Translations under genes and position numbers: made by a program | Shown here: piece by piece, positions 11,407 to 20,700 of the stretch | Layout: the number at the start of each line of letters is the position of its first letter | How positions within the stretch are numbered: the first letter of the stretch is position 1 | The notes under the pieces: generated by a model | Databases searched by the model: none | Told to the model about the DNA's origin: nothing | What the model saw: the letters and a program-made list of their open reading frames with translations, nothing else | Source: Chenopodium formosanum | Taxonomy: Eukaryota > Streptophyta > Magnoliopsida > Caryophyllales > Amaranthaceae | Length of the DNA: 64,000 bases | NCBI GenBank assembly: GCA_024500155.1 | Contig: CM044871.1 | Span: forward strand, 36,558,228-36,622,227 | Direction of reading: 5' to 3'

Positions 11407-11427
11407 ATCCCCACAGACGGCACCAAA
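11407..11427 (-). other. Primer-binding site of a Gypsy element
   Basis: The minus strand reads TTTGGTGCCGTCTGTGGGGA right after the LTR end CCGAAACA. This is the usual layout of tRNA primer sites in Tat-like plant Gypsy elements. Confidence 0.65.
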
Positions 11428-11977
11428 TGTTTCGGGGTTTTTTTGGAATCCCTCGGGACACTGGTCACGTATTGCTAGCAACGAGACTTGGACAACTGCA
11501 AAACAACGAATATTCCGTCACCAAAACATTCGCCTCCAACGGTCAAGTTAGTAACCGGAAATCGAAAAGCCTAGAGAGAGAAAGTAGAGAGAAGCTGAAG
11601 CTATTTAGTGATCTATTAAATGTAATGTCACAATCCAACCCTCCCATCATAAATGATTGGGGTATTTATAGGGGTGGGAATTTGGGCCCCTTTTGGGTTC
11701 GTACCCTAGATTTCCGTGTCCTGATTGGCTGCGCATTTAAGTGATGACACGTGTTAGATGGGGGCACCGTTTTGCAGCTTGGTAATTTTGGGATTTTGAG
11801 CTCTGATGTAAGAAATACCATTTTCTCTCATTTCAACTGCTCTTTTTTAACTTTTACACGTGTCATCTCCCCCCATTGGGACACGTGTCACCCTTGGATT
11901 GGGCCACGTGTCACTACTGGATTGGACCACGTGTAAGGGGTATTTTTACCCTAAATAGGCTATGTCTAAGTATTACA
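11428..11977 (-). mobile_element. Gypsy 5' LTR, minus strand
   Basis: On the plus strand it starts TGTTTCGGGG and ends TAAGTATTACA. On the minus strand it therefore begins TGTAATACTT and ends CCCCGAAACA, with TG...CA ends. A minus-strand TATA box (TATAAATACCCC) lies near 11654-11665. Several CACGTGTC/ACACGTGT motifs occur near 11860-11930. The outer end at 11977 was chosen from the TG start and is less certain than the inner end. Confidence 0.6.
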
Positions 11978-12514
11978 ATCAGCCTTGTCTTCACTCCACC
12001 TCCCCATTAAACTAGTTTATTGAGTACAAGACAACCTAAAATCAAAAGAAAACAACTAAAAAAAACAAGAGCTTGATGTTTGAATTGCCACTACTACTGA
12101 ACATCTTCTTCATGTTACCACTAAGAGTCGTTGGGTGGGGCTCACATAAGAGAAATCCATCGGAATTTTGAAATGGGTGGTAATCTGAGTAGTTTTTGAG
12201 TTTAAGGGGTGGTAAAATAAAATAAAAATTTTAACGGGTGATTATTTTGAAAATGGATACATTTTGGGTGGTAATTTAAAAATTAACCTTATATTGAAAA
12301 TGGATACATTTTGGGTGGTAATTTAAAAATTAACCTTATATTCAATTATATGTATGAGTAACCTCAAGTAATTTAGAAATAAGTAACCCCATTTTTTAAT
12401 TCGAGTAACCCCGATAATCCTATTTGCTCATCACCATGATCCATTATATTTATTAATATTAATAATAGTATGAACTGAAATAAAAATAAAAATGTAAAAT
12501 CAATAATAACATTA
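11978..12514. other. Intergenic sequence without a recognisable gene
   Basis: AT-rich, with no long frame. The only structure seen is a 47-bp tandem duplication at 12249-12342. Confidence 0.6.
12249..12342. repeat. Perfect 47-bp tandem duplication
   Basis: The unit at 12249-12295 (starting GAAAATGGATACATTTTGGG) repeats exactly at 12296-12342. It is non-coding. Confidence 0.95.
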
Positions 12515-12683
12515 TATTATCAAGAGTGATTTCCCTCAATATAGTTGGATCAAAAATTAATTCCCATTATACATTGGTTTAAAAATAAATTCCCAAGGTA
12601 CCATCCAAGTAGGATCGGTGCTTGTGGTTCAGCTTAGAACTGCTAATGTCGTTAGCGGTTTTTTTTTAAAAAAAAAAAAGTTA

Positions 12684-12720
12684 CAAAGAGACCTGTTGTT
12701 ATAGAAAACAGGTCTCTTTG
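12684..12720. other. Perfect 14-bp stem hairpin
   Basis: CAAAGAGACCTGTT (12684-12697), a 9-base loop, then AACAGGTCTCTTTG (12707-12720). It lies inside the MULE. Further GAGACCTGTT and GGTCTCTTTTT copies near 12870-12905 extend the pairing potential. Confidence 0.85.
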
Positions 12721-13031
12721 TTCTTAGTATTATGAAAAGGACACCTACAACCAAGTAAAGCGGGTTTATCGCTTGTAGTTTGTTTTTTCTCAAAAAAATA
12801 TAAACCTGTTATTTCAAAATGTTGTCTCTTTTTGCACATATAAAGTGTTCAATGTATTTAAGGAGGGAAAGAGACCTGTTACTAATAAAAATGCGGTCTC
12901 TTTTTAAAACCGCTAATATGAGTAGCAATTCTACAAACAAAAGTCGATGTTGTTATTAGCGGTTTATGGTGAACCAAAATAAAACCCCACACCAATCCTA
13001 TGTGGACGGTGTTTAGGGAATCTATAATTTA

Positions 13032-13034
<3 letters not shown>

Positions 13035-13090
<56 letters not shown>
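13035..13090 (+). repeat. TTA microsatellite
   Basis: About 18 tandem TTA units inside the Helitron. The poly-tyrosine reading frame over it is an artefact. Confidence 0.95.
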
Positions 13091-13093
<3 letters not shown>

Positions 13094-13230
13094 TAAAAAG
13101 CGTTCCTAAAACAGAATATGTTCCATGTGTCACCTCTTTTAAGTTCGACATGTCAGCAATATGCACCACATGTCATTATAAGCATGACATGTCACTTTCA
13201 CATGTATTAGGTTTGCATCTAAAAATGTTA

Positions 13231-13292
13231 ATAACAAGACTTGAACTCAAGACCAGCAAGTCTTAAGTTAAGAGTCTTACCATCTTAGCCAT
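13231..13292 (-). other. tRNA-like A-box/B-box motif (degenerate)
   Basis: The minus strand reads TGGCTAAGATGGTAAGACTC, resembling a tRNA D-arm with internal promoter A-box. About 30 bases on follows GAGTTCAAGTCTTG, resembling a T-arm B-box. A second degraded copy of the B-box half lies near 13371-13420. It is probably a decayed tRNA-derived sequence inside the Helitron; a working tRNA is unlikely because no clean acceptor stem is seen. Confidence 0.35.
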
Positions 13293-15084
13293 TTATTAAT
13301 TTGTGTCTTATTATACTATTTATTTCTATTATGAAATGATTAAGTTTGACAACTAAAAAATGTTTACCGCAAGAGTTGAACTTGAAACTAACAAGTCTTA
13401 CAATTTAAACAGTCGAATTTGATTAGCAAATTAAACAAATACAAACTAGCAATTTGGGGCATCGCCCGGGCCATACACTAGTTTATTTTCAAAACGATGT
13501 ATAACGGGAATTTGTTTTCTTTTTTACATTATTGTGGGAAATCACTCTATTATCAATAATAACATTATGAACCAAAATTAAAAAATAAAAAAAAAAAAAA
13601 AGAAAAGAAAAAAGCTTGATATAGTATACCAACTTCTCATTCCGCTTTCTTTCCTAAAAAAAAAGGAAAATTTGTAATTATTAATCCCAACTTTCGCCCA
13701 TTTACTTTCATTAATCCCAACTATCGATTATTATTGAATAATTCCAACTTTTTCTTTTATCAAGTCAAATGACCGGTGATCTGTTTAAAAGGTTTTTTTT
13801 TTTTTTTTTTTTTTCCTTACATGCTCGCAATTTCATTAGTTAATTTTAAAAAAAAAACAAAAAAAAAATTTAAAAACCAAACCCACCAGCACCATAGCCC
13901 CACCACCTCCTTCCTTAACACCACCAGAAACCACCATCTCCTTCCCCAACCCCACTGAAAAACACCGCAACCTCACCCCCCGTTGCCGATAACAACCCCT
14001 AAGCCACCATTTTCACCCCTCGTCGCCGAAAACAACCCTAAAGCACCGCAACTCCTCCTAGACGCATTTCCATCCTTCACGCTGATCTCCCTCATCCATT
14101 CACAAAAACCACCAATCTCCCTCCCCCACTCACGACCCTAACAACATGGTGGGGAAGGGGCGTTTGGTGGTTTTCGTGAGTGAGGGAGGGAAGTCAGGGT
14201 TTAGGGGGTCGAGGTTCGTGGCGGACGGTGGTTTCAAGCGTCGCGGTTGCGCGACTGGTGATGTTGGGGGTCAGGATTCGCACGGCTGTTGGTTTTGGGG
14301 GTCGAGGTTCGCGCTGCTGGTGGTAATGGGGGTCGGGATTCGCACTCCCGGTGGTAATGGGGGCCGAGGTTCGCGTGAACCAGTTGTTTTAGGGGTCGTG
14401 GTGGTGCGGCTGGTGGTTTTGGGGGTTGGGTTCGTCGATCGGTTGATTTTGGTGGCCCAAAGGCTGTGGCCGACGAGGTTAGGGGTGGGGGTTTATGTTT
14501 CACGGTGGTAAAAGGGTGGGTGGGATGTCAGGGTGGGGGTTAAGGTATGGTGGTCCGGTGAACGGAAGGGAGAGGTTGGGGTTTTTGTTTTTTGTTTTTT
14601 TTTTTCAATTTTTGTAATTTTTAATTTTTTTTAATTTTTTTGACCAATTAGGGCTTGACACGTGTCAAGTTAACTGTTATAATAGGTCATTGACTTTTAT
14701 TGACCGGTCATGACTTGATAAAAGAAAATGCCTCCCAAAATTGGGATTATTTAGTAATAATCGACTAGATTAGCTCCCGTGCGATGCACAGATAAAATTG
14801 AAAGAATTTATAATTGTATACATGCAATTTCAGGTCATATCATCACTCAAAATATGTAAAACCTTTGTATTAATCAACACCAAACTACAAAAATTAAAAT
14901 TGTACTCTGTATAAAGAAAAAAAAAAATCATGTTTACAACAAAATTCAATGGAAGTTGTAATTAGACGGAGTAATCACATATATACAAGATTAATATTTG
15001 TTTTCCTTAAGATTAGCTATATGTAACTTAAGATAAAAATGTTTTGTAGTCAATATTTAGCTTTTCCAAAATAAATAAATATTA

Positions 15085-16066
15085 GAAAAAATCAGAAAAA
15101 ATAATCCCAACTTTTATCAATTTTGGTAGAATAATCCCAACATTGGATTATACTGGAATAATCCGAACTTTAGGGGGTCTTTTTTTTTTTTCAATCCCAA
15201 TTACCGGTTACTTGTTGAAAAGGTTAATTTCTTTTTTTTTACATGTGCCACGTGTCAAGAGCTAATTAGCAAAAAAAAAAAAAAAAAATCAGAAACCACC
15301 CATTGCTCACTGAAACAACAGCCACCACAATCCCACAACCTTCTGCCCGCCGTCCACAACCCTCCTCCCGCCGCCCCTAATCCCGGAAAACCCCAGCCGT
15401 CGTTCCCCCTTGAACCACCACCCTCAAATTTCCCCTCAAACCTACGTCAACCTGCTCCAGCCACCATTACCACTCGAAACCCCCAAAAAACCACCTCGCG
15501 AAAACCCCAAACCACCTCAAAAACCCTTTAAACCTCCACCCTCACTCGCGAAAACCCTTTAAAACCTCCAGCCTCACTCGCGAACACCCACAAAAGCTCC
15601 TCCCCACCATCGAAAACCCTAGCCGCTCGGGTTTTGAGGTGGAGGAGGAATTTTTGGGGTTTTTCGGGATTAGAAAAGGGGTTTTTTTGTGGTGGACTGG
15701 TGGTTGCGCAGGGGGTTGGAGGGTATTTCGAGGAAGGGGGAAAACAAAGTGGGAGATAGGCGATCGATGGGGAAGAAAGGCGGTCAACGGTCGGCGGCAG
15801 ACTACGCAGTAGTGGCGGAGGTTAGGGTGGGACGGTAGGGGAGGGGAGGTTGGCTGGGTTTTCTGTTTTTTTTTCTAATTTTTGGACCAATCAGGGCTTG
15901 ACACGTGTTAAGTGACCTAATATAATAGGTCATTGACTTTTGTTGACCGGTTAGGAATTGAAGAAAAAGAAGACCCCCAAAAGTTCGGATTATTCTAGTA
16001 TAAATCAAAGATGGGATTATTCTACCAAAATTGATGAAAGTTGGGATTATTTTTTCTAACTTTTCC
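15085..16066. mobile_element. MULE-like element B (same family as A)
   Basis: 982 bp with terminal inverted repeats of about 80 bp. Their shared core is GAAAAAATAATCCCAACTTT, followed by ATCAATTTTGGTAGAATAAT. The flanking 9-mers TAAATATTA (15076-15084) and TAAAAATTA (16067-16075) match at 8 of 9 bases. The C-rich then G-rich interior and the TTGACACGTGTTAAG block match element A. Proline-rich frames such as 15542-15787 (minus) reflect composition, not a gene. Confidence 0.82.
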
Positions 16067-16086
16067 TAAAAATTATATTAAAAAAA

Positions 16087-17092
16087 GGCTATTTCACTAA
16101 ATGCCACTAAGTACTTAAAATATTCACCAAATGCCATCAAGGTTTTCAAAATTTACTAAGTGCCATCGAGCTTTTAAAAAATTCACCAAATGTCATTATT
16201 GACTAACGGCTGTTAACTCCATTAGTCATTAAGATTAAATCTTGGCATGTGTCATTATATGATTGGTTCATTTTAATTATTTATTTTAATCAATAAAATA
16301 TATTTTTTCCTCATTTTCGTGGCAAAAATTGCTCGGGTATAGTTTTGGGGGTCATTTTCACCCTTTATGGATACAAATTAAGCTCAAAATTGACAAAGAA
16401 ATAACGTAAATGCTCCGTTTTATGTGTTGAAAAATATTTTGATTAGAGTGTCATTATTTTTTAACCATCAAAATTGATCGGCTAAGGTTTTGGGGGTCAT
16501 TTTGACTCTTTATAGGTACAAATTACTCACAATTGACAAAAAACGTAAATACTCCGTTTTGTGTGTTAAAAAATATTTCGATTAGCGTGTCTATTTTTTA
16601 CTCATCAAAATTGATCGGGTAAGTTTTAGGGGTCATTTTGATCCTTTATGAGAACAAATTAAGCTCGGAATTGACTAAAAAATAACATATATACCTCGTT
16701 TTGTATGTTGATATCATTATTTTTTTTTTCGGAAAAAAATGCGAAACGGGCCAATTTCGAGTTTAATTTGTACTCATGAAGGGTCAAAATGACCCCAAAA
16801 ATCTTACCCGAACAATATTCGTTACGAAAATTGAAAAAAGTATTATTGTTATGCATTAAAATAAATAATTATTATGTATTAATTTGAAAAAGTAATGGCT
16901 TTTGGTGAAATGATTTTCCAAAGTAATGACATTTGGTGAAATAAAAATTGCATTAACAGAAAACTAACGTTCATATGCTATTAGTGGCACGAGGTGTCAT
17001 TGTATTGTTTGTCAGTGGCATTTGGTGAATTTTGAAAAGTTTGATGGCATTTGGTGAATTTTGAAAAGTTTGATGACATTTGGTGAATAGCC
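16087..17092. mobile_element. MULE-like element C
   Basis: 1006 bp. Both ends start GGCTATT read inward and continue with repeated CACCAAATGCCATCAA-like units of about 30 bp. The flanking 9-mers TTAAAAAAA (16078-16086) and GTAAAAAAA (17093-17101) match at 8 of 9. No coding capacity. Inner repeats are listed separately. Confidence 0.78.
16325..16835. repeat. Three direct copies and one inverted copy of a ~140-bp unit
   Basis: Direct units start near 16325, 16470 and 16606, each with GGGGGTCATTTT or GGGGTCATTTT followed by CTTTAT. An inverted partial copy lies near 16745-16830 (AAAATGACCCC). They form the core of element C. Confidence 0.75.
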
Positions 17093-17135
17093 GTAAAAAA
17101 ATTAATAAAGAAAATCGAAAGAGAAAAAAAAAAAA

Positions 17136-17519
17136 GGTTTCTCTAAGTTATACCCCTAAGGTAGTTGAGTTTCTAAGGTGTACCCATGTTTTTTCAAGTT
17201 TCTAAGCCGTGCCCTTCAACTTCTTATCAATACTAAAATGTACCCTTATTAGTTATTTAAAAGTTAATTTAGAGTGTGATTTCGTGGCTTCAGTTTTTTG
17301 TTATTAGGGTTGTTGGGGTTAAAATTTCTTTCTCGTATCATTTTCTTACCTTTTATCATCTTTTTATTAAATTTATAGTTAACTTTAGGTGACGTGGAAG
17401 TCCCAAGGAGGGTACCATTTATTAATGGTAGTGAGTTGATGGGCACAACTTAGAAATTTGAAATAGCATGGGTACACCTTAGAAACTCAAATATCTTAAG
17501 GACATAGCTTAGAAAACCC
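17136..17519. mobile_element. Short MULE-like/MITE element D
   Basis: 384 bp with inverted repeats of about 80 bp. Both arms contain GAGTTTCTAAGGTGTACCCA, and the outer ends are GGTTTCTCTAAG and GGGTTTTCTAAG. The flanks are A-runs (nine A's left; eight A's and a T right), so the 9-bp duplication is plausible but not diagnostic. Non-coding. Confidence 0.75.
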
Positions 17520-17673
17520 AAAAAAAATTTAGGCGAGACAAAATTTAAACACAAGTACAATTTTTTTAAAAAAGATGATGTCAGTGATTGTTATTTTAGT
17601 ATGGATTGTTATAGATAGTTGGGATTAATGAAAGTAAATGGTGAGAGTTAGGATTAATAATTACAAATTTTCT

Positions 17674-17790
17674 AAAAAAAAAAAAAAAAAAAAAAAAATT
17701 CTCATTCCACTCTCTAGGATAAAAAACTTCTCATTCTGCTCTGCCCAGGTTACAATTTTGATTCCCTTTCCTTCCTTTTAAAACCTGGAA
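17674..17790 (+). promoter_or_regulatory. Probable SART3 5' leader / proximal promoter
   Basis: Only 117 bases separate the end of the transposon nest from the SART3 start codon. They begin with a run of more than 20 A's, then pyrimidine-rich leader-like sequence with two TTCTCATTC motifs. A related ACTTCTCATTCCGCT lies at 13632-13646, on the far side of the nest, so the nest seems to have landed in the original 5' region. No clear TATA box is seen here; the core promoter may lie upstream of or within the transposons. Confidence 0.4.
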
Positions 17791-20700
17791 ATGGCGGAAC
17801 CAGCCGAATTCGAAACGATGTCGGAAAATCCCGAAGAGCTAAATTCCACCAACAATGGTGAACCAACAGATACCATCGATTTTACAGCAGCTAAACCGTC
17901 GACCGACAACTCCGACTCTGACTCCGATGATGAAAATGAAGCTCAACTCTTACAGGAGCTCAAAACCCTGGAATCGGAACTCTCTTGTAATCCCTCTAAT
18001 TACGATGCTCATGTTCAGGTATAATTACTTGAATAAAATCGTCTATATTTTAATTTCTCAACAATTTTGAAACTTTTTCCGAATTTTTTGATATAATTTT
18101 TTTTGGGTCTTGCGATTGTTTGTAGTACATAAATTTGCTAAGGAAAATGGGCGAGATTGATAAACTCAGGGAAGCAAGGGAATCAATGAGCCAGATTTTC
18201 CCCTTAACACCTACAATGTGGCAAGAGTGGGCTAAAGATGAAACTACTTTGTGTTCTGGGTATGGACCTTTTTCTCTCTTTTGTTATTACATCAAATCTT
18301 GTTTATGGTTCATTTGCGGTTTTATGTATTTCAATTTATTTTTTTTTCTACTGAAATAGTTTGAGCTGAGTTTCTTATGTTCGTGAAACTAATTTTTTGA
18401 TCCATAAACAAATTTCGTTGAGGTAGGAGCAAAATCAGTACCGGAAAAATTGTGTTAGCTTTCTTTGTTTTGAGAAGTATTATTTCTTGGGAAAATTTTG
18501 GTGAGCTAGATAGTACTTGTTGCTTTTGGGTAGGCAGTAATGATGTAAATATATTGTCACAATTTAAAGATAATTGGGTTGCCCCTGGTCAACGTTATCT
18601 TAGGCATCTCTTCGATTAAGCAAGGCAAGGGGATTATGTGTATATATTTCCCCACAGGCTTTTAGTTTTTCCCTGGTTGGATGCTCATTGCCAAAGTGTA
18701 GTAGTACTGCTCTCCTTTGCATACTCATCACCAACTTCATGTCCACCAATTTGAAGTCATCACACCACCTCCCACACCCCCTCCCCGCCACAATTGTGAA
18801 TGAATAAACTAGAGCTGATGGAGAAAAATCAAGAAAGAAGAGCATGCCATCACCCATCATCACACTCCACATTGTGGTAAAAATTGTCCTTTATGTTTCT
18901 CTTTGTGGACGATAAAAACAAAACAACTTAAAAAAGGGGGATAGAGAGATATGGTTGGCTTGTAAAAATAAATATGTGTTTCTCTGATTTGTTGAGGCAT
19001 TTCGGTGCAAGAAGCACATTTGTGCTCGCAGGAAGAGGAGTTTTTTGTGCGGATTGGAAAGGAATATGGGGAACAAATCCGTGCTCAACTAGACACGCCT
19101 GGCTGGTTAGCCAATTGAGGCATGTTTGTGTTGCATTGAGATTGAACCTGGACTGATTTTGCTTGTATTAACACATCTGTGTCATTGTTGACTGTCAGTA
19201 TTTTTCATACTAAATTTTTGGTTAATCTGTTTAGAAACGTGAACTATAAAGTGCTTTTTTTTGGCTGGTCTAAAGTTCTTTGTTACCATAATACATAGAT
19301 GAACTTTGAATCTTGGTCTCTTTCCATTCCTCATGTGTACTCAAAAGAAATTCCATGGCATATCTCTGTTCTACAAAAGAAATTCAATGCTGTTTCTCAT
19401 GTGGTTTTCCCTCTCTTTTTATCTCCTGTAGCCCTCTTAGGTAAGTCTTCCTCAATCTATATTTGTACATCCTCATCTTGGGTTTCCACTATACACCGCC
19501 TTCATTTTCTTGCTCACTATGTTTCTGATATTTTCTTGTCCACTTTCAATTTATCACTTCTCTATGTTTACTTGCTTTAACTTTTTGCGGCCGGTTCCTT
19601 ATGATGTCTCATGTTAGCCGGCACTATATCATTTTAGGAATAAGGCTTTGTTGTTGTATTATCTCTATTCAATACTACCTTGTGATATAAAGTGTGGAAC
19701 ATTGGAAATGATTGGTGATTGTTTTCTTATTCATTTTGTTTTTATTCTTAATCCTGAAGATCTTGACTAGCTTATACTGTTGCATTATTAACCATTGTTT
19801 GCTAGGCCGGAGGCTGTTCCAGCTATTGAAAAGATATATGAACGCGGTGTATCTGATTATCTGGTGAGCTGTTTTGCTTCTATATGAAGCTTGCTTCAGT
19901 GAATATTTGGGAGGCTGTTATATGATACTCTCTTTGTTTGGAAGTCGTAGTCAGTAGTCACATCTATTTAACGATGTCTGGAAAAATGTTGTCACCTAGT
20001 GTAAAATTTTAGTGATTATTCAGGATTTTTGGGTATACCCCAAGTTAATACTGAGTGATCATGTGAGTTTTAGAAGGTTCCAATTTCTTATAAGGCTCCT
20101 TTAAAATCGTGATTGTGTTACATGTCACGTACTTAGTATTCCATGGTTAGTGTTATGCAGCATATATATTTGAATGGAGGGAGTTGATGTTAAGCATGCC
20201 TACCGTAGTGCCATGCCATTACATTATGGCCTGATATGTAACATAGGTTAATATCATTTCACAAAATTTCTTTACTGACAATTACTAGTACTGCATTTGT
20301 TGCTACAGTCCATTATCACAAGAAATTGCTTTCTGTAGTTGTAGTACATGTATTGAATCAAACAAATTGATAGTAATTTCTTGTTACCTCTGCAGTCTGT
20401 CCCTCTTAGGTGTGACTACTTAAATTTTGTGCAAGAACATGATATCTCAATCTGCGAGTTTTCTGCTTCTGGTGTTTCAAAGGCAAGGAACTTGTTTGAG
20501 TGTGCTCTTACAGTTGCTGGCTTGCATTTTTGTGAAGGCAGTAAAATATGGGAAGCCTACAAAGAATTTGAGCAAGCTATATGCCTTACAATTGATGATT
20601 CTGACATCGAGGTGTGTTTTGTGATCTTTATATTATCTTACATCATGATTTACTTTTTTCTGCTGTACTCTTTTTATACATGTATCTGTTCCTCACTTAT

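Larger units (their letters stand above)
13021..13481 (+). mobile_element. Non-autonomous Helitron (461 bp)
   Basis: It starts TCTATAATTT after an A and ends in the short hairpin GGGCATCGCCC, then CACTAG, followed by T. TC start, 3' hairpin, CTAG end and A/T insertion site are the Helitron hallmarks. Removing 13021-13481 gives GTTTAGGGAA joined to TTTATTTTC, which restores the right arm of the host MULE to match its left arm (12570-12610, reversed). The 5' end shares TCTATAA with the minus-strand Helitron at 14765-17615. It has no Rep/helicase frame. Confidence 0.9.
12524..13547. mobile_element. Mutator-like (MULE) non-autonomous element
   Basis: 1024 bp with terminal inverted repeats of roughly 65 bp. 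Both start GAGTGATTTCCC when read inward and share CATTATACAT-like and AAAATAAA blocks. A perfect 9-bp target duplication, TATTATCAA, flanks it at 12515-12523 and 13548-13556, diagnostic of Mutator-type transposition. It has no transposase frame. A Helitron (13021-13481) is inserted inside its right inverted repeat. Confidence 0.9.
14765..17615 (-). mobile_element. Helitron, minus strand, carrying three nested insertions
   Basis: On the minus strand it starts TCTATAACAATCC (17615) and ends with the hairpin CTGTGCATCGCACGG, a spacer, then CTAG (14768-14765). It sits between an A at 14764 and a T at 17616 of the plus strand. Removing it yields TAATAATCGATAGTTGGG, which restores the host MULE arm exactly as its left arm predicts. 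Minus the insertions at 15085, 16087 and 17136 with their 9-bp duplications, it is about 452 bp, close to the 461-bp Helitron at 13021. Confidence 0.88.
13665..17673. mobile_element. MULE-like element A, outer member of the nest before SART3
   Basis: The left end reads GGAAAATTTGTAATTATTAA. The right end, reversed, reads AGAAAATTTGTAATTATTAA and stays similar for about 80 bp. Nine A's flank each side, compatible with a 9-bp target duplication but uninformative. Without the Helitron at 14765-17615 it is about 1.16 kb. The interior has a C-rich block (13880-14140), a G-rich block (14150-14580) and a subterminal block with TTGACACGTGTCAAG and GGTCATTGAC, shared with element B. The frames at 14146-14511 are compositional artefacts. 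Confidence 0.75.

Noticed and set aside
12684..12720. Hairpin as a possible microRNA precursor or terminator
   Set aside because: The stem is only 14 bp inside a MULE, too short for a plant miRNA precursor, and bacterial-style terminators do not apply.
13000..13266. Frame with long poly-tyrosine
   Set aside because: It is a translation of the TTA repeat in the Helitron.
14146..14511. Glycine-rich frame and its antisense proline-rich frame
   Set aside because: G-rich interior of a MULE; similar artefacts occur in sister copies at 15542-15787 and 22380-22763.
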